Assembly (NCBI GenBank): GCA_028554795.2 | Contig: CM068824.1 | Coordinates: forward strand, 164,793,946 to 164,857,945 | Source of the DNA: Sinohyriopsis cumingii | Lineage: Eukaryota > Mollusca > Bivalvia > Unionida > Unionidae | DNA: 64,000 nucleotides | Direction: 5' to 3' | Shown here: piece by piece, positions 18,569-27,325 of the stretch | How positions within the stretch are numbered: position 1 is the stretch's first letter | Layout: each line of letters starts with the position of its first letter | Position numbers and translations under genes: made by a program | The notes under the pieces: model-generated | What the model was told of the DNA's origin: nothing | Seen by the model: only the letters and a program-made list of their open reading frames with translations | Databases searched by the model: none

Positions 18569-19203
18569 TCAATGTCTCGGTCCCACTAAGGGTAAGTAAT
18601 GACAATTCGGTGACCATCGAGCATGTTCTACGTAGGCCGAATCTTGCGGTTCCCAGTGGTGAAGTGACACACCGCAACTGAAGCACTTGACTTTATCTCC
18701 TTCGCCCAAGTAGAAAAATCCGGCTCTGGCTAATTCTTCGGGGGTCGGGCCTCCCAGATACTTAGGCCATTTTCCTTTGAACGATTGAAGACGATTTCAA
18801 AGTCGCAGTATTCCGACAAACGCACAGGAAACGTATATTCGTCTTTCACAGGTTCGTTTCGATGAGGGTTGAGTGACATGGGCAGGAGTTTGCTCAGAGC
18901 TGGATGACATCCGTAGGGGGGTAGACGTGAAGGTGAACATTCCCCTTTAAAACGAAACCCAGTAAAATGTCCAAGAGGACGAGTGGCATCGCTTTCGCAT
19001 CCCTCAGGTTTGACACGCACAGCATCACTTTCCATAATAGGGGTAGTGAGAACAAAGTTCCCATGATGCTTTACGGCATCGCTAAGGTCACAACGTACAG
19101 CATCGTACCCATCGCAAGGCTCACAATCGCATTCCACTTCCGAAGCCCCACACTTGAATTCTGCCTGACTAAACTTGTTTTGTGTTTCTCTGAAAGTATT
19201 CAT
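18569..19203 (-). pseudogene. BIR-domain (IAP-like) protein 1, one frameshift
   Basis: BIR domains bind zinc and in IAP proteins block caspases. The N-terminal frame starts at 19,203 (MNTFRETQNKFSQAEF), includes a Cys/Asp-rich stretch, and ends at 18,730. A one-base shift near 18,797 moves to the frame that carries the BIR core: LARAGFFYLGEGDKVKCFSC, then H and C ligands in EHARWSPNCHYLPL, stopping at 18,569. The CxxC...H...C spacing is that of a BIR fold. A TATA-like TATAAAAAGGGG (19,255-19,266) precedes the start. The neighbour at 19,262 carries a second BIR, so the two form a tandem pair. Confidence 0.8.
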
Positions 19204-19261
19204 CTTGTTCGCTCGGTCTTGGTAGTCCCAATGAACTATCGATCTTGACCAGAGCCCCTTT

Positions 19262-19720
19262 TTATACTAGTCGCAATGCAGTTCCAAGCTTGTACATCGT
19301 TCCTTTTTTATGTTTTTTATGTCTTGTTTTGGAAGGTACCGTCTCTAAGGTACCGTCATCATTGTACCGTAATGTCATGGGTGGAAAGGCCATAGAAAGG
19401 TAAGGGCAGTGCGGAGACCATCGAGTATGTTCCAGAATAGCTGAATCTTTATAGATACATAGATCCATTCGTAACTTCAGGTCACAAGCGAAACACTGTA
19501 CTTCATATCCCAATCCTAACTCAGGTCCCAAGTAGACAAATCCTGTTCTAGCTAAAATATGCGAAGAAGGTAATCCTTTCCTATCCGTAGGCCATGCTTG
19601 AAACGTGTCCAATCGACGGGCACAATCACAATAGTCAGGCAAGAAAACCGGAAAATGGTAGGGTTTGAAATTGGAGTTCTCATCGGGTTTCTCACTCGAT
19701 TCTTGCTGTGGCGAAGTCAT
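19262..19720 (-). CDS. BIR-domain (IAP-like) protein 2
   Basis: This 152-aa protein is intact. A BIR core spans residues ~30-115: RRLDTFQAWPTD, ILARTGFVYLGPE, VQCFACDLKL and EHTRWSPHCPYL give the Cx2C...H...C zinc site. A short basic tail (TRHKKHKKG) follows and no RING is present. A likely role is blocking host cell death during virus growth (inference from the IAP family). A TATA-like TATAAAACA (19,754-19,762) lies about 35 bp before the ATG. The gene sits between the polymerase end and BIR 1. Confidence 0.85.
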   Translation of the reverse strand: MTSPQQESSEKPDENSNFKPYHFPVFLPDYCDCARRLDTFQAWPTDRKGLPSSHILARTGFVYLGPELGLGYEVQCFACDLKLRMDLCIYKDSAILEHTRWSPHCPYLSMAFPPMTLRYNDDGTLETVPSKTRHKKHKKGTMYKLGTALRLV

Positions 19721-19743
19721 CCTTCTGGTGGGTGGCTATCCCC

Positions 19744-22700
19744 TTACAACCAATGTTTTATACCAACATGTCCATACGGCAAAGTAAAGTGGTTGGGCAG
19801 TCGCACTCGCTTCTGGTACACGATTTGATAGACTTTTTCCAAGGGTCGACCGACGATGTGGTGAGTGGGTAAACGTACGATCTTGTTTGGTTGATAGGTG
19901 GTCACTTTAAAGTGTTCATCCTCTCCGGATTGCAAGGCTTCTTTCAATACCCCAAAGTTGACCACACGACTGGTACGATAATTCAGAGTCAGTCCTTTCA
20001 CTTTGCACGTCTTGTGCACTTCTCATTGTTTGTCCCGGTATTCGTAGCCGTAATTTTTTAGACCGCCACTGACGAAACTTAGAATCTTGTCGTCGGGATG
20101 CTCGTCTGTCCAGGCTCCTAAACGGTCTCCTTCGATGTCAGGGTGCTGTTGACTCGGGTGATGGATGTAAATGCAACTGTCCGTGTCAAAGTACAGGACG
20201 CGTTCCCCTAACAGTTCTAAAGCTTCGTACAATTTTAAGCGAGCATGGGCTGTCACGTAAGCCGCAATGATGACATTTCCAAAGGGGTCGTCTTGTACAA
20301 AGTCCAGATCTTCTTCGTCATTGACCAAGATCAAATCCTCACGAACGACGTCCACGTGTTTCATGTATTTGGTTTTGTCGTGAATCATCTGGAAGTAGCG
20401 GGAAGGTTCGGTCAAATATTCCGTCTTGGGTAAACACGGTCGTTGTGCCATTTTACCCCACAAGCAATTTAACATCACTTTGGCAAACGATCGCCTGCCT
20501 TCGTTTTTCTCGATGTGATCTAAAGGGATGCCTTCTTGTTCATAGTATTTCTCTTTGAATGTCTTTTGGTCTTCGGGAGTGTGACACCAGGAAGGATAGC
20601 CGCTGGCCTCTTGCTTCAGTTTCATAAAGGCATCCACGTAGTCGGCGAAAATGTCTTTCTGACTGGGGTCACCCTTGTGGTATTGTTGTGTCTTGGGAAA
20701 GTGGCAAATTTCGTACACTTCTAACAGTTGGTATTCCATGTCCAGAGCTTTGAACATTTCTACGCTGACCCAGGTTCCCGTCAAGGCACGTTCTTCCTGG
20801 GTGTGCTGACAAGGCTGATCTTGGTTGCACGTTTCGGCACAAGTACGGCACAAAGGAAACATCAGTTTGCCTTGGCAATGGTGAGGCAACACGGGATGGT
20901 ACAAGTCCGTGGGCGGCAAAACTTTACACTTGATCAGACCTTCGTATTGTCGAATGTTTTTCAGGTCGATGTGTTCCGTCAACAATTGTGGGTGCCCTAC
21001 AGGAAAGCGACAATATTTGCACACGTAGGGATACAGCGAACACACGTCCAAGTATTTGATTTCTTCTCCTTTCTCTTCGTCAACTTGGTACAGCAAACAG
21101 GTGGCATTGGTCCTTCCTCCGTACAAACTATCCCTCGGATTCAGCGGGTCCATGAACTGGTAACTTTCCACGAGGCGTTTAAACTCGGGATCGGTTTTCA
21201 AACGGTGATCGTATTTGTGTTCCCACATTTCCACCACTTGGTATCCTTCCTGTTCTAACTTTAGGCGTCGCTGACAAGTGTCCTGGTACAAGTCTTCCAT
21301 GGTTCGCTGTAAAAACTGATTTTTAGTGTCATGATCAGGGTAACAGACGGGACATCCGTGAAATAAGCAACCGTTAAACTCGTACACGATCTTGGTGTTT
21401 TCTAAGTCCCAGCCATCGACCGAATGCGTTCCGATGGTCTTTTCGACCCCTCCATTGCGGGCATGCTGAATCCACTTGTCTTCCTTGTCGCACAAGTAAT
21501 GTAACCAGCGTAGGGCTTTGACCGAGTATTGACGTTTGACATAGTTGGTCGTTTGAGGACTGATCACAGCTACGGTGTTTTCAGGCATGAATCTTTGGCG
21601 GTACACTAAGGAACACGCTTTGGCAATGGTGTAAACTTCCTTCAAAGGATCGACCCCTCCGTGTTCCATGAACAGTTCTCGAAATTTTCCACAACAGCGT
21701 CGTAAAATGTCCACGTCGGAACGACAATACTTTAGCATTTCTTCCTGAAAGTCGAAAGGGTCGGAGGCGTGAGCCTGGTACCAAGCGTAGAAAGCTTCTC
21801 GTTGTTCGGTACGCATGTTGTCGGGGTCGTAATAGTGAGCCTCAGGTAAATGGGGTAGAACAGCGTGTTGATTGGCTTCCGTATTGAAAAAGTGTGGAAA
21901 GTACCCTTTAGCCATTTCTGTCATTCCAAACGTTTTAGGCATTCGGCTCAAAGGCATGGCCAAGTAACTCATCGAATCTTTAAACTGTACTTGTCTCACT
22001 TGCATGAAAATGAGTTTGGCTCCGTTCAAGGTCACTTTAGGACGCTCGGTGCCTTGTTCCGTATAGTACCTCAAAAGAAACTGTCCATCGTATCCGGAGA
22101 AATTGTGAGCCATCACTGTGGCATGACGATGACAATCTCCGTAACGTTCGATGTCCTCTTGGCTCCACGTCTTGTCGATGGAGTCTAAGACCCATCGGGC
22201 GAAATCGGCTAGCGTGTTCGGTCCTCGAAAGATTTTTTCACGTCCTCCAGGAATCTTGCTGCAGTGAGGGCAATGACTGAAGATAGGAATGTGAATACCG
22301 CACTCTTGCATGCATTCGAAATAAAAAAAGATGAAATTGCCTTTCTTCTTGCGACCGTCCTCTTTCTCTGGTGGGGGATGGTATTTTCGCACGTAGCATT
22401 GGTGTTCCAAGTCCACGATGTGGTGACAAATGTGACATTTTTTCTTTCCTGAACATACGTGTGCCTTGGCATTATTGGTACATATGCCTTGTCCACACGT
22501 AGGGCAAAATCTCAGGAGTTGACAAGCACATTTCTGCTGTGAACCTTGCGTCTTCAGATGTTGCTGGTAACAGGCAGGGTTGACAAACGTGCGCAGACAA
22601 GCAGGACAATATACTCTTTCTTGTCCTTCGCTCAGACAGGGTGGAGAGGCCAAACATCCTGAGCATTACGATCCGCAATGTTTGTGTTGCTCTCGATTAT

Positions 22701-23742
22701 TATAACCATGGTCACATTTCTCACAGTAATAACCGTATCCCAGGAATGCAGTGATACTGGTAATGGTATCGAAATGGTCATCGTGATAATAGACATGAAT
22801 GTATTTTCCGTCCTTAAAGTCTTTCCCTCGAAACAACAGAGGTTCGCGCATTTCTTGAGGGTGCACTTTCAAGGTGTATCGTGGAGCTAGGGCATCTTGC
22901 AATTTTTGCATTTCAGGAATGCCACAGGGTGTGTCTTTGGACAGTCCGGCTTGTTGCAACAGGAGTTCTGCTTCGTTTTGTTGTTTGGCTCGGTCGGATC
23001 GTTGAATAGTTTTCCAGGCTCTTTTCCATTCTGTCGTGTCGTTCTTGTTGGCATAGGTTCATCCCACCACAATGGCTCGGGCTAAACACATCTGGTCTTG
23101 AGAATTGTTAATTTGGACGAGGCTACGCTTAATGCTGCGATGCTCGTTCACCAATAACACCTTATTGCGTTGTCCGGTCCCTTGAGGAGGAGAGACGTGG
23201 GTCATGTCCAGTGTGGCTTTTCCATCGGTGATGTCAAACTGGTCATTGGATTGTTGCACGTGTTGAATCTTGTCCATGACTTTGGAAGCATTTAGTTCTG
23301 CGGGTCTGCTAAACTCGATCCAAACAGGGGATTTCAAACCGTCGTGTTGTATGGAAAGTCTCAAGCGATCGTCTTCTTTGGGTTGACATTGTCGCTTGAG
23401 TGTGGTGAGCAAAGAATAACACACCCCAGTGATGAACCCTTCTGCTTTCTCTAACGGTACTTCAGCCTTGAAATTTCTAAACTTCACTGTGTATTTGTAA
23501 GCCGTGGTTCTAAATTTTCTAGAGGAGCGCTTTTCCGTCTCTCGAATGGAATAGTACTTTTCAGGGTTGACTAAGGGTGGTGAACTTTGTTTAGAGGGTT
23601 CGGATTCTGGTTCACTCATGTCCTCTTCAAAATCACTGGCATGAATTTGTGCCAAGACTTCAGCCCTGGTACGAGGCGATAGATCACGTTTCTGCCTCTT
23701 ACTTTCTTCTTCTTTCTTCTCGAATGAATAGGATCGTTTCAT
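19744..23742 (-). pseudogene. POLB: Protein-primed family B DNA polymerase, three in-frame stops
   Basis: One frame runs 1,332 codons from the ATG at 23,742 to 19,744, interrupted only by TGA at 23,059-23,061, TAA at 22,666-22,668 and TGA at 20,023-20,025, with no frameshift. The N-terminal part ends in MCLARAIVVG, a block I know from Polinton polymerases. A Cys/His-rich zinc region follows (CPACLRTF, CPTCGQG, CHICHHIV), then an exonuclease-like start where FFYFECMQE replaces the usual DxE first acid. Polymerase motifs are intact: DVCSLYP (A), KVMLNCLWGK (B), YFDTDS (C). The C-terminus has VKGLTLNYRTS. The role is linear genome replication primed by a terminal protein. The related copy B has sense codons at the first two stop sites, so these are secondary losses. 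Confidence 0.92.
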
Positions 23743-23876
23743 CTTGAGTGAAAAACGTCAAATGACTCAAGTTTAAACACCATGGACTAATTTATAGTCA
23801 TGGCAGACCAGCGTATATAAAAGGGTGTGTGTCTTGTCCTTTCACTATTCATTTCACTCTCTAACCGAGCACAACG
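23743..23876. promoter_or_regulatory. Divergent promoter, polymerase (-) and zinc-knuckle gene (+)
   Basis: The 134-bp spacer carries TATATAAAAGGG at 23,811-23,822 facing the plus-strand gene and ACTATAAATTAG near 23,786-23,797 facing the polymerase. The sequence TTAGTCATTTGAC next to the polymerase start also occurs in copy B (38,628-38,641), so the control region is shared. Confidence 0.6.
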
Positions 23877-24317
23877 ATGGAAGAGACTAGCCAAATCAAA
23901 CGTTTCATCAGAGCTTTGCGAGAGGTCATTAGAAAATTCTCTTCAGACCAGCCGACGGACTACTCTCCTTCCTTTCGAGATAAAAGTCAAGATACTTGCT
24001 ATATCTGTCAGAAGAAAGGGCATTGGTCTTCAGAGTGTCCAGACCATCAAAAAAGAAAAATAGGGGCTAGAAAAGACAAAAGTCAAGATACCTGTTATTA
24101 TTGTCAAGAAAAAGGACATTGGTCTCCAGATTGCCCAAAAAAGAAACAAGAGGAGTCAGAAGAAAAGAGGGATTCTTCTTCAGAAGAGAGGGATTCTTCA
24201 GAGGAAGAAAGCAGCCAGGTAAAGAAAAAGAAAAAGGAGAAGAAAAGAAGAAGGGAAGAAAGTGAAGAGGAAGAGGAGGAAAAGACTGTAACGGTGAAGA
24301 AATTTATAAAACAGTGA
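23877..24317 (+). CDS. Double zinc-knuckle protein with acidic/basic tail (146 aa)
   Basis: The only large plus-strand gene of copy A. It starts MEETSQIKRFIRALREVIRK, a short amphipathic helix. Two CCHC zinc knuckles follow: CYICQKKGHWSSEC (residues ~42-55) and CYYCQEKGHWSPDC (residues ~72-85), each preceded by KSQDT, suggesting internal duplication. The rest is a Ser/Glu-rich stretch and a Lys/Arg/Glu tail. Such knuckles bind single-stranded nucleic acid, as in retroviral Gag and CNBP proteins. A mutated homologue lies at the same place and orientation in copy B, so the gene is a regular part of this lineage. A possible AATAAA lies at 24,404. Role unknown. Confidence 0.8.
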   Translation: MEETSQIKRFIRALREVIRKFSSDQPTDYSPSFRDKSQDTCYICQKKGHWSSECPDHQKRKIGARKDKSQDTCYYCQEKGHWSPDCPKKKQEESEEKRDSSSEERDSSEEESSQVKKKKKEKKRRREESEEEEEEKTVTVKKFIKQ

Positions 24318-24403
24318 GACTAAACAATGAGACAGAAGAAGTGTATGAACTTTTTAAAGAGCTCTGTTATGAATTGTGAATTGGATTGTAACTATTGCTA
24401 AAA

Positions 24404-24410
24404 GAATAAA
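24404..24410 (+). terminator. Poly(A) signal AATAAA for the zinc-knuckle gene
   Basis: AGAATAAATTAATTATAAAAGG lies about 90 bp after the stop codon on the same strand. Confidence 0.55.
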
Positions 24411-24464
24411 TTAATTATAAAAGGTAAGTGTCTTTGAGTTTTGATTTTAAATAAGAAGCTACAC

Positions 24465-25038
24465 TCACGCAATCAACTTTAACTGCCTTAAGCCTTTGCC
24501 ACGGCCAAGGCCTACTTCTGGACTGCGTAATGTTGATGATGGTGATGATTGGGTTGAAATCACTAAGGGTGGTACGACAGGCTTAGTCACAGGGTTGACG
24601 TGTTTAGCTCGGGAAGGTCGTATTCTCTTCGGTCGTGATAAAGAAGTCTGATACATTTGTTTCAGACTTCTTAACTCCGCTAAAATGTCTAACAGTACCG
24701 TGACCGTTTGATTTTCACCCTCTTGTTTCTTTGCTGCTACTTCTTCTTCTTCTTGTTTTTTTTCTTACCTCTTCTTCTTGCTGCTGTTGCTGTAGGAGAA
24801 AAGCTTGTTCCGCTTCCTTTTGTCGTTGTATAAATTTCTCCAATTCTTCTTTCTGTCTCTGTCTAAAATTCTCCACTTGCGGTAATGAAGAAGGTGACGA
24901 AGGTTCCGGAACAAATTCTTGCGAGGTAAGAAAATCCACAAAATCCCAGTTCACCTCTTCTGAAAGTAAGTCCGGGTTCCCTTGGGCGGTCTCCACTGCT
25001 GGTGCACCCCAATGGATCGTTTTCTGAGTTTCCGTCAT
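24465..25038 (-). pseudogene. Coiled-coil protein, frame broken in an A8 run
   Basis: The first frame (25,038-24,760) starts MTETQKTIHWGAP and enters a Gln/Glu coiled coil (FRQRQKEELEKFIQRQKEAE ... QQQQQEEEV). At about 24,760-24,768 an A8 run (GTAAGAAAAAAAACAAG on the minus strand) shifts the frame. Read one base off, it continues through more coiled coil, a Leu-rich helix (LLDILAELRSLKQMYQ) and a basic tail (RPKRIRPSRAKHV) to the stop at 24,465. GAGGTAAGA also resembles a splice donor. Coiled-coil proteins in this place are common in Polintons; their function is unknown. Copy B has a decayed homologue at about 37,255-37,790. Confidence 0.6.
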
Positions 25039-25296
25039 GTTGAATCACTGTCGCATAGATTGACTGCACACAGGCGCTATCAAATCTATATAGACCACGT
25101 GACGTCACAGACTGCTCTCTTCGGATTGGATGCGGGGTGACTGAATTTTGTAACGCGTGTTTGGATTGGTGAATGAACTCAATCCGTTTCAATCCTTCCT
25201 CTACCTATAAATAAGCGCAGTTCACTGCATTGATTCACCTGTTCTCGTCGCCTCAAGAGGTGGACCACAGTTGAATCATCCACCCTTGTGTCTTCA
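25039..25296. promoter_or_regulatory. Divergent promoter with TATA boxes, CRE/E-box and inverted CCAAT boxes
   Basis: Facing the coiled-coil gene (minus) there is CTATATAGATTTG near 25,075-25,090; facing the terminal ORF (plus) there is CTATAAATAAGCG near 25,204. Between them lie GACCACGTGACGTCACAG (E-box CACGTG overlapping CRE TGACGTCA, 25,086-25,103) and two ATTGG boxes (near 25,125 and 25,165). This TATA-CCAAT-CRE layout resembles divergent histone gene promoters. Copy B preserves part of it at 36,660-36,800. Confidence 0.6.
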
Positions 25297-25491
25297 ATGA
25301 TGTTTAGGACGGACATGCTAATGTATGTCCGATCCAAGTGGACCGTTGTCTACAGGACAGACACCAGTCTATGGATACGTAGGATCTACGTAGAAAGACA
25401 AGGATGCCTCAAAAGAGTGCTGATTTACGGTCCTACACTGAGGCGCAGCCTAAGGACAAGAAGAAGACCAATGCGGTGCCCCTTATGTTAA
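25297..25491 (+). CDS. Terminal-region small basic protein, right copy (64 aa)
   Basis: The start is the first of two adjacent ATGs at 25,297. The product is strongly basic with RRIYVERQGCLKRVLIYGP at its centre and SLRTRRRPMRCPLC at the end. It matches the left copy at about half the positions, with a single codon difference in length. It has a TATA box about 90 bp upstream and a perfect histone-type stem-loop 24 bp after the stop, a spacing typical of histone mRNAs. This is the best-supported expression unit of the pair. No known family is recognised. Confidence 0.55.
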   Translation: MMFRTDMLMYVRSKWTVVYRTDTSLWIRRIYVERQGCLKRVLIYGPTLRRSLRTRRRPMRCPLC

Positions 25492-25515
25492 TGGATACAT
25501 TAACATAAACCCAAA

Positions 25516-25553
25516 GGCCCTTTTCAGGGCCACTCATAGGTCTCGAAAAGAGA
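25516..25553 (+). promoter_or_regulatory. Perfect histone-type 3' stem-loop and U7-like downstream element
   Basis: CCAAA-GGCCCT-TTTC-AGGGCC-ACTCA (stem-loop 25,516-25,531) is followed by TCTCGAAAAGAGA (25,541-25,553). The stem (6 bp), loop (TTTC), flanking A-rich 5' side, ACTCA cleavage region and purine-rich element all match the animal histone pre-mRNA signal read by SLBP and U7 snRNP. Confidence 0.8.
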
Positions 25554-25559
25554 TTGACT

Positions 25560-26050
25560 TTCCATTGCCTACCCCATTCTTTTTATTTTTATTTATTTAT
25601 TTTTTTTTAAATCCCATGTTAAATTTCCCTTGACGCTATACAGTCCCACCCTGTTTAAATTCCTTTGACGCTATACAGACCCAAAATCTATTCCCATGTT
25701 CAATTTCCCTTGAGGCTATACAGTCCCACCCATGTTAATTTCCCCTTGAGGCTATACAGTCCCAAAATCTATTCCCATGTTAATTTCCCTTGAGGCTATA
25801 TAGTCCCAGCGGTTTCCGTAATGTTTAATTTCCCATTGAGGCTATATGGTCCGGGGGGGGGGGGGGGTCTGTAATGCTAATTCCCATTGAGGCTATACTA
25901 CTTCTCTCTCTAGTAATTTCTCTTTAGAGTGCACATTTATGACGGCATAATTATCAAGAAAGAGTTATTCTTTTGTTAGTTACACTTATGATTTAGTAAA
26001 GTTGTATATTTTTCTGGTGTATGTTTCTAATCATTTCATAGTTACTTTTG
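25560..26050. other. Subterminal repeats and right flank, no gene
   Basis: Tandem GAGGCTATACAGTCCCA units up to 25,899, then AT-rich flank. I see no coding frame or RNA gene. Confidence 0.6.
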
Positions 26051-27300
26051 AAATACCGTAGCATCCCAAAACGGATCGAAAATCTCTATCACACGGACGT
26101 GATAGAAAACATGTAGGTAGTGTGTTTAAGTCTTTAGTTCTGTTGTGGAAGTACCTAAGCACTTCTGTAGGGATTGAAAATCAACATCACACGAACCAAT
26201 TTGTATCATTGTTTGTTGTCATTGAATAATATCATATCTATAGATGAGGTTATATAAATAGGGTTATTAATTCTAGTAAGGACGTTCTTTTTAAATTATT
26301 AGGAAGTTGAGCTTCATTCAATGCTGTTATGCGTAGAGTTTGGATGCTATTTGTTTCGGCAAACTGAAAGTTATACTTGGCTATAGTGAATTGAAAGGAA
26401 GTGTTACTTTAAGCAAAATTAATAATTTAAAAATCTTGTATTCTTCAGACCAAAGAAAAGGATTTTGTTGGTATAGTTTCGGCAAATTGAAAGCTACACC
26501 ATAAGTTATACTACATTGATTGATTAATTGGATTATCGTGGTGTGCGCACGTTGTGCATGTACCACTGTTTAATGGTCGCACAGCGACCTGATAATTATT
26601 CCTGGGGGAAGGAAAAAAGCCTCATCCCCCAGGCGTTAATGTTACAAGGTACACTGGTACTTATAGCCATCAGCCGCGGGTCCTTTTTGGATCCATTGCG
26701 GTCTGACTGGAGGGCTGTTTCGTGAGGGGGAATGGATCCACGCACTCATGATACTAAATTAAATTTTCTGTTTACCAGTCACTGTGGTGTCGACCAATGC
26801 AGTTGTAACGTCAGTCGCGATTGGTTTGCGACAATGACGTCACACTGGGACACCAGTTTTAGGTGGGTGGAAATCGTTCCACATCTCCGCCCTTTGTACG
26901 AATGTCCGGACGTGGAAAGTGAAAGGAAATTCCGGCATGAGGCTATCCGCATGGAGCAACTGTACAACCCGCCCGTATTTAATCAAATTTTATCCCGTTG
27001 TTTGTAAGTGGACCCTAACAAGCAATATTGGGTAAGCCACCTGTGCAATTGAGTCAAATTCAAATAAGTCTGATAATTTTCCTAACTCCTAACAACTGAA
27101 ATAGTACTAGTACAAAGTGTACTTAATGAAAGGCCCTAACAATTTTGATTTTCTAATTGTCTAAGCGACAAAACAAAAGTTTAGTCACTGTTAGGTAATT
27201 GGGTTTAAATTTTGATGCAGGCAACCGAAAAGATCAAGTCAGTTTTGTGTAGTTTTATCGAATTGAGAAACCAAGCCAAACTGTTCCCTTAGATAAATGG
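26050..27300. repeat. Dispersed-repeat DNA with a linker block shared with 32.9 kb
   Basis: The block near 26,555-26,632 (GTACCACTGTTTAATG ... TAATTATTCCTGGGGGAAGGAA) reappears at 32,950-33,020. A plus-strand ORF at 26,732-27,007 (91 aa) is open but unrecognised. The stretch is probably part of a transposon related to the LINE region at 29-33 kb. Confidence 0.45.
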
Positions 27301-27308
27301 CAATATGT

Positions 27309-27324
27309 AGCCCTAAGAAGGGCT
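27309..27324 (-). promoter_or_regulatory. Stem-loop of histone type directly after an ORF
   Basis: On the minus strand AGCCCT-TCTT-AGGGCT follows the stop of the 27,326 ORF by one base. The stem is perfect, but the loop (TCTT) differs from the usual TTTC and I see no clear downstream purine element. Confidence 0.4.
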
Positions 27325-27325
27325 G

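Larger units (their letters stand above)
4472..25899 (-). mobile_element. Polinton/Maverick (adintovirus-like) element, copy A
   Basis: The gene set defines a Polinton: protein-primed family B DNA polymerase, retroviral-type integrase, FtsK/HerA-type packaging ATPase, adenain-like protease, double jelly-roll major capsid and single jelly-roll minor capsid proteins. The outer ends are inverted relative to each other and carry related subterminal repeats (units containing GGGAAATTGAACATGGG and GTATAGCGTCAAGG) and a related small ORF. The ends are set at the outermost AGT...ACT that I can pair by eye (AGTTAATGG at 4,472; GGCTATACT at 25,899). I could not confirm the expected 6-bp target-site duplication. 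At about 21 kb the length suits the class. Several genes are broken, so this copy is probably inactive by itself. Confidence 0.88.
25205..25899 (+). repeat. Right inverted terminal region of copy A
   Basis: Order from inside out: TATA box, 64-aa ORF, histone-type stem-loop and downstream element, then tandem subterminal repeats (TTTCCCTTGAGGCTATACAGTCCCA, 5-7 units at 25,615-25,899, one with a G15 run). The same order is found inverted at 4,472-5,240. Confidence 0.8.

Noticed and set aside
20728..21258. 176-aa plus-strand ORF
   Set aside because: It is antisense to the conserved polymerase; composition is that of a shadow frame.
26732..27007. 91-aa plus-strand ORF as a gene
   Set aside because: Open and protein-like, but without a recognised family and set in repeat DNA; kept only as repeat content.
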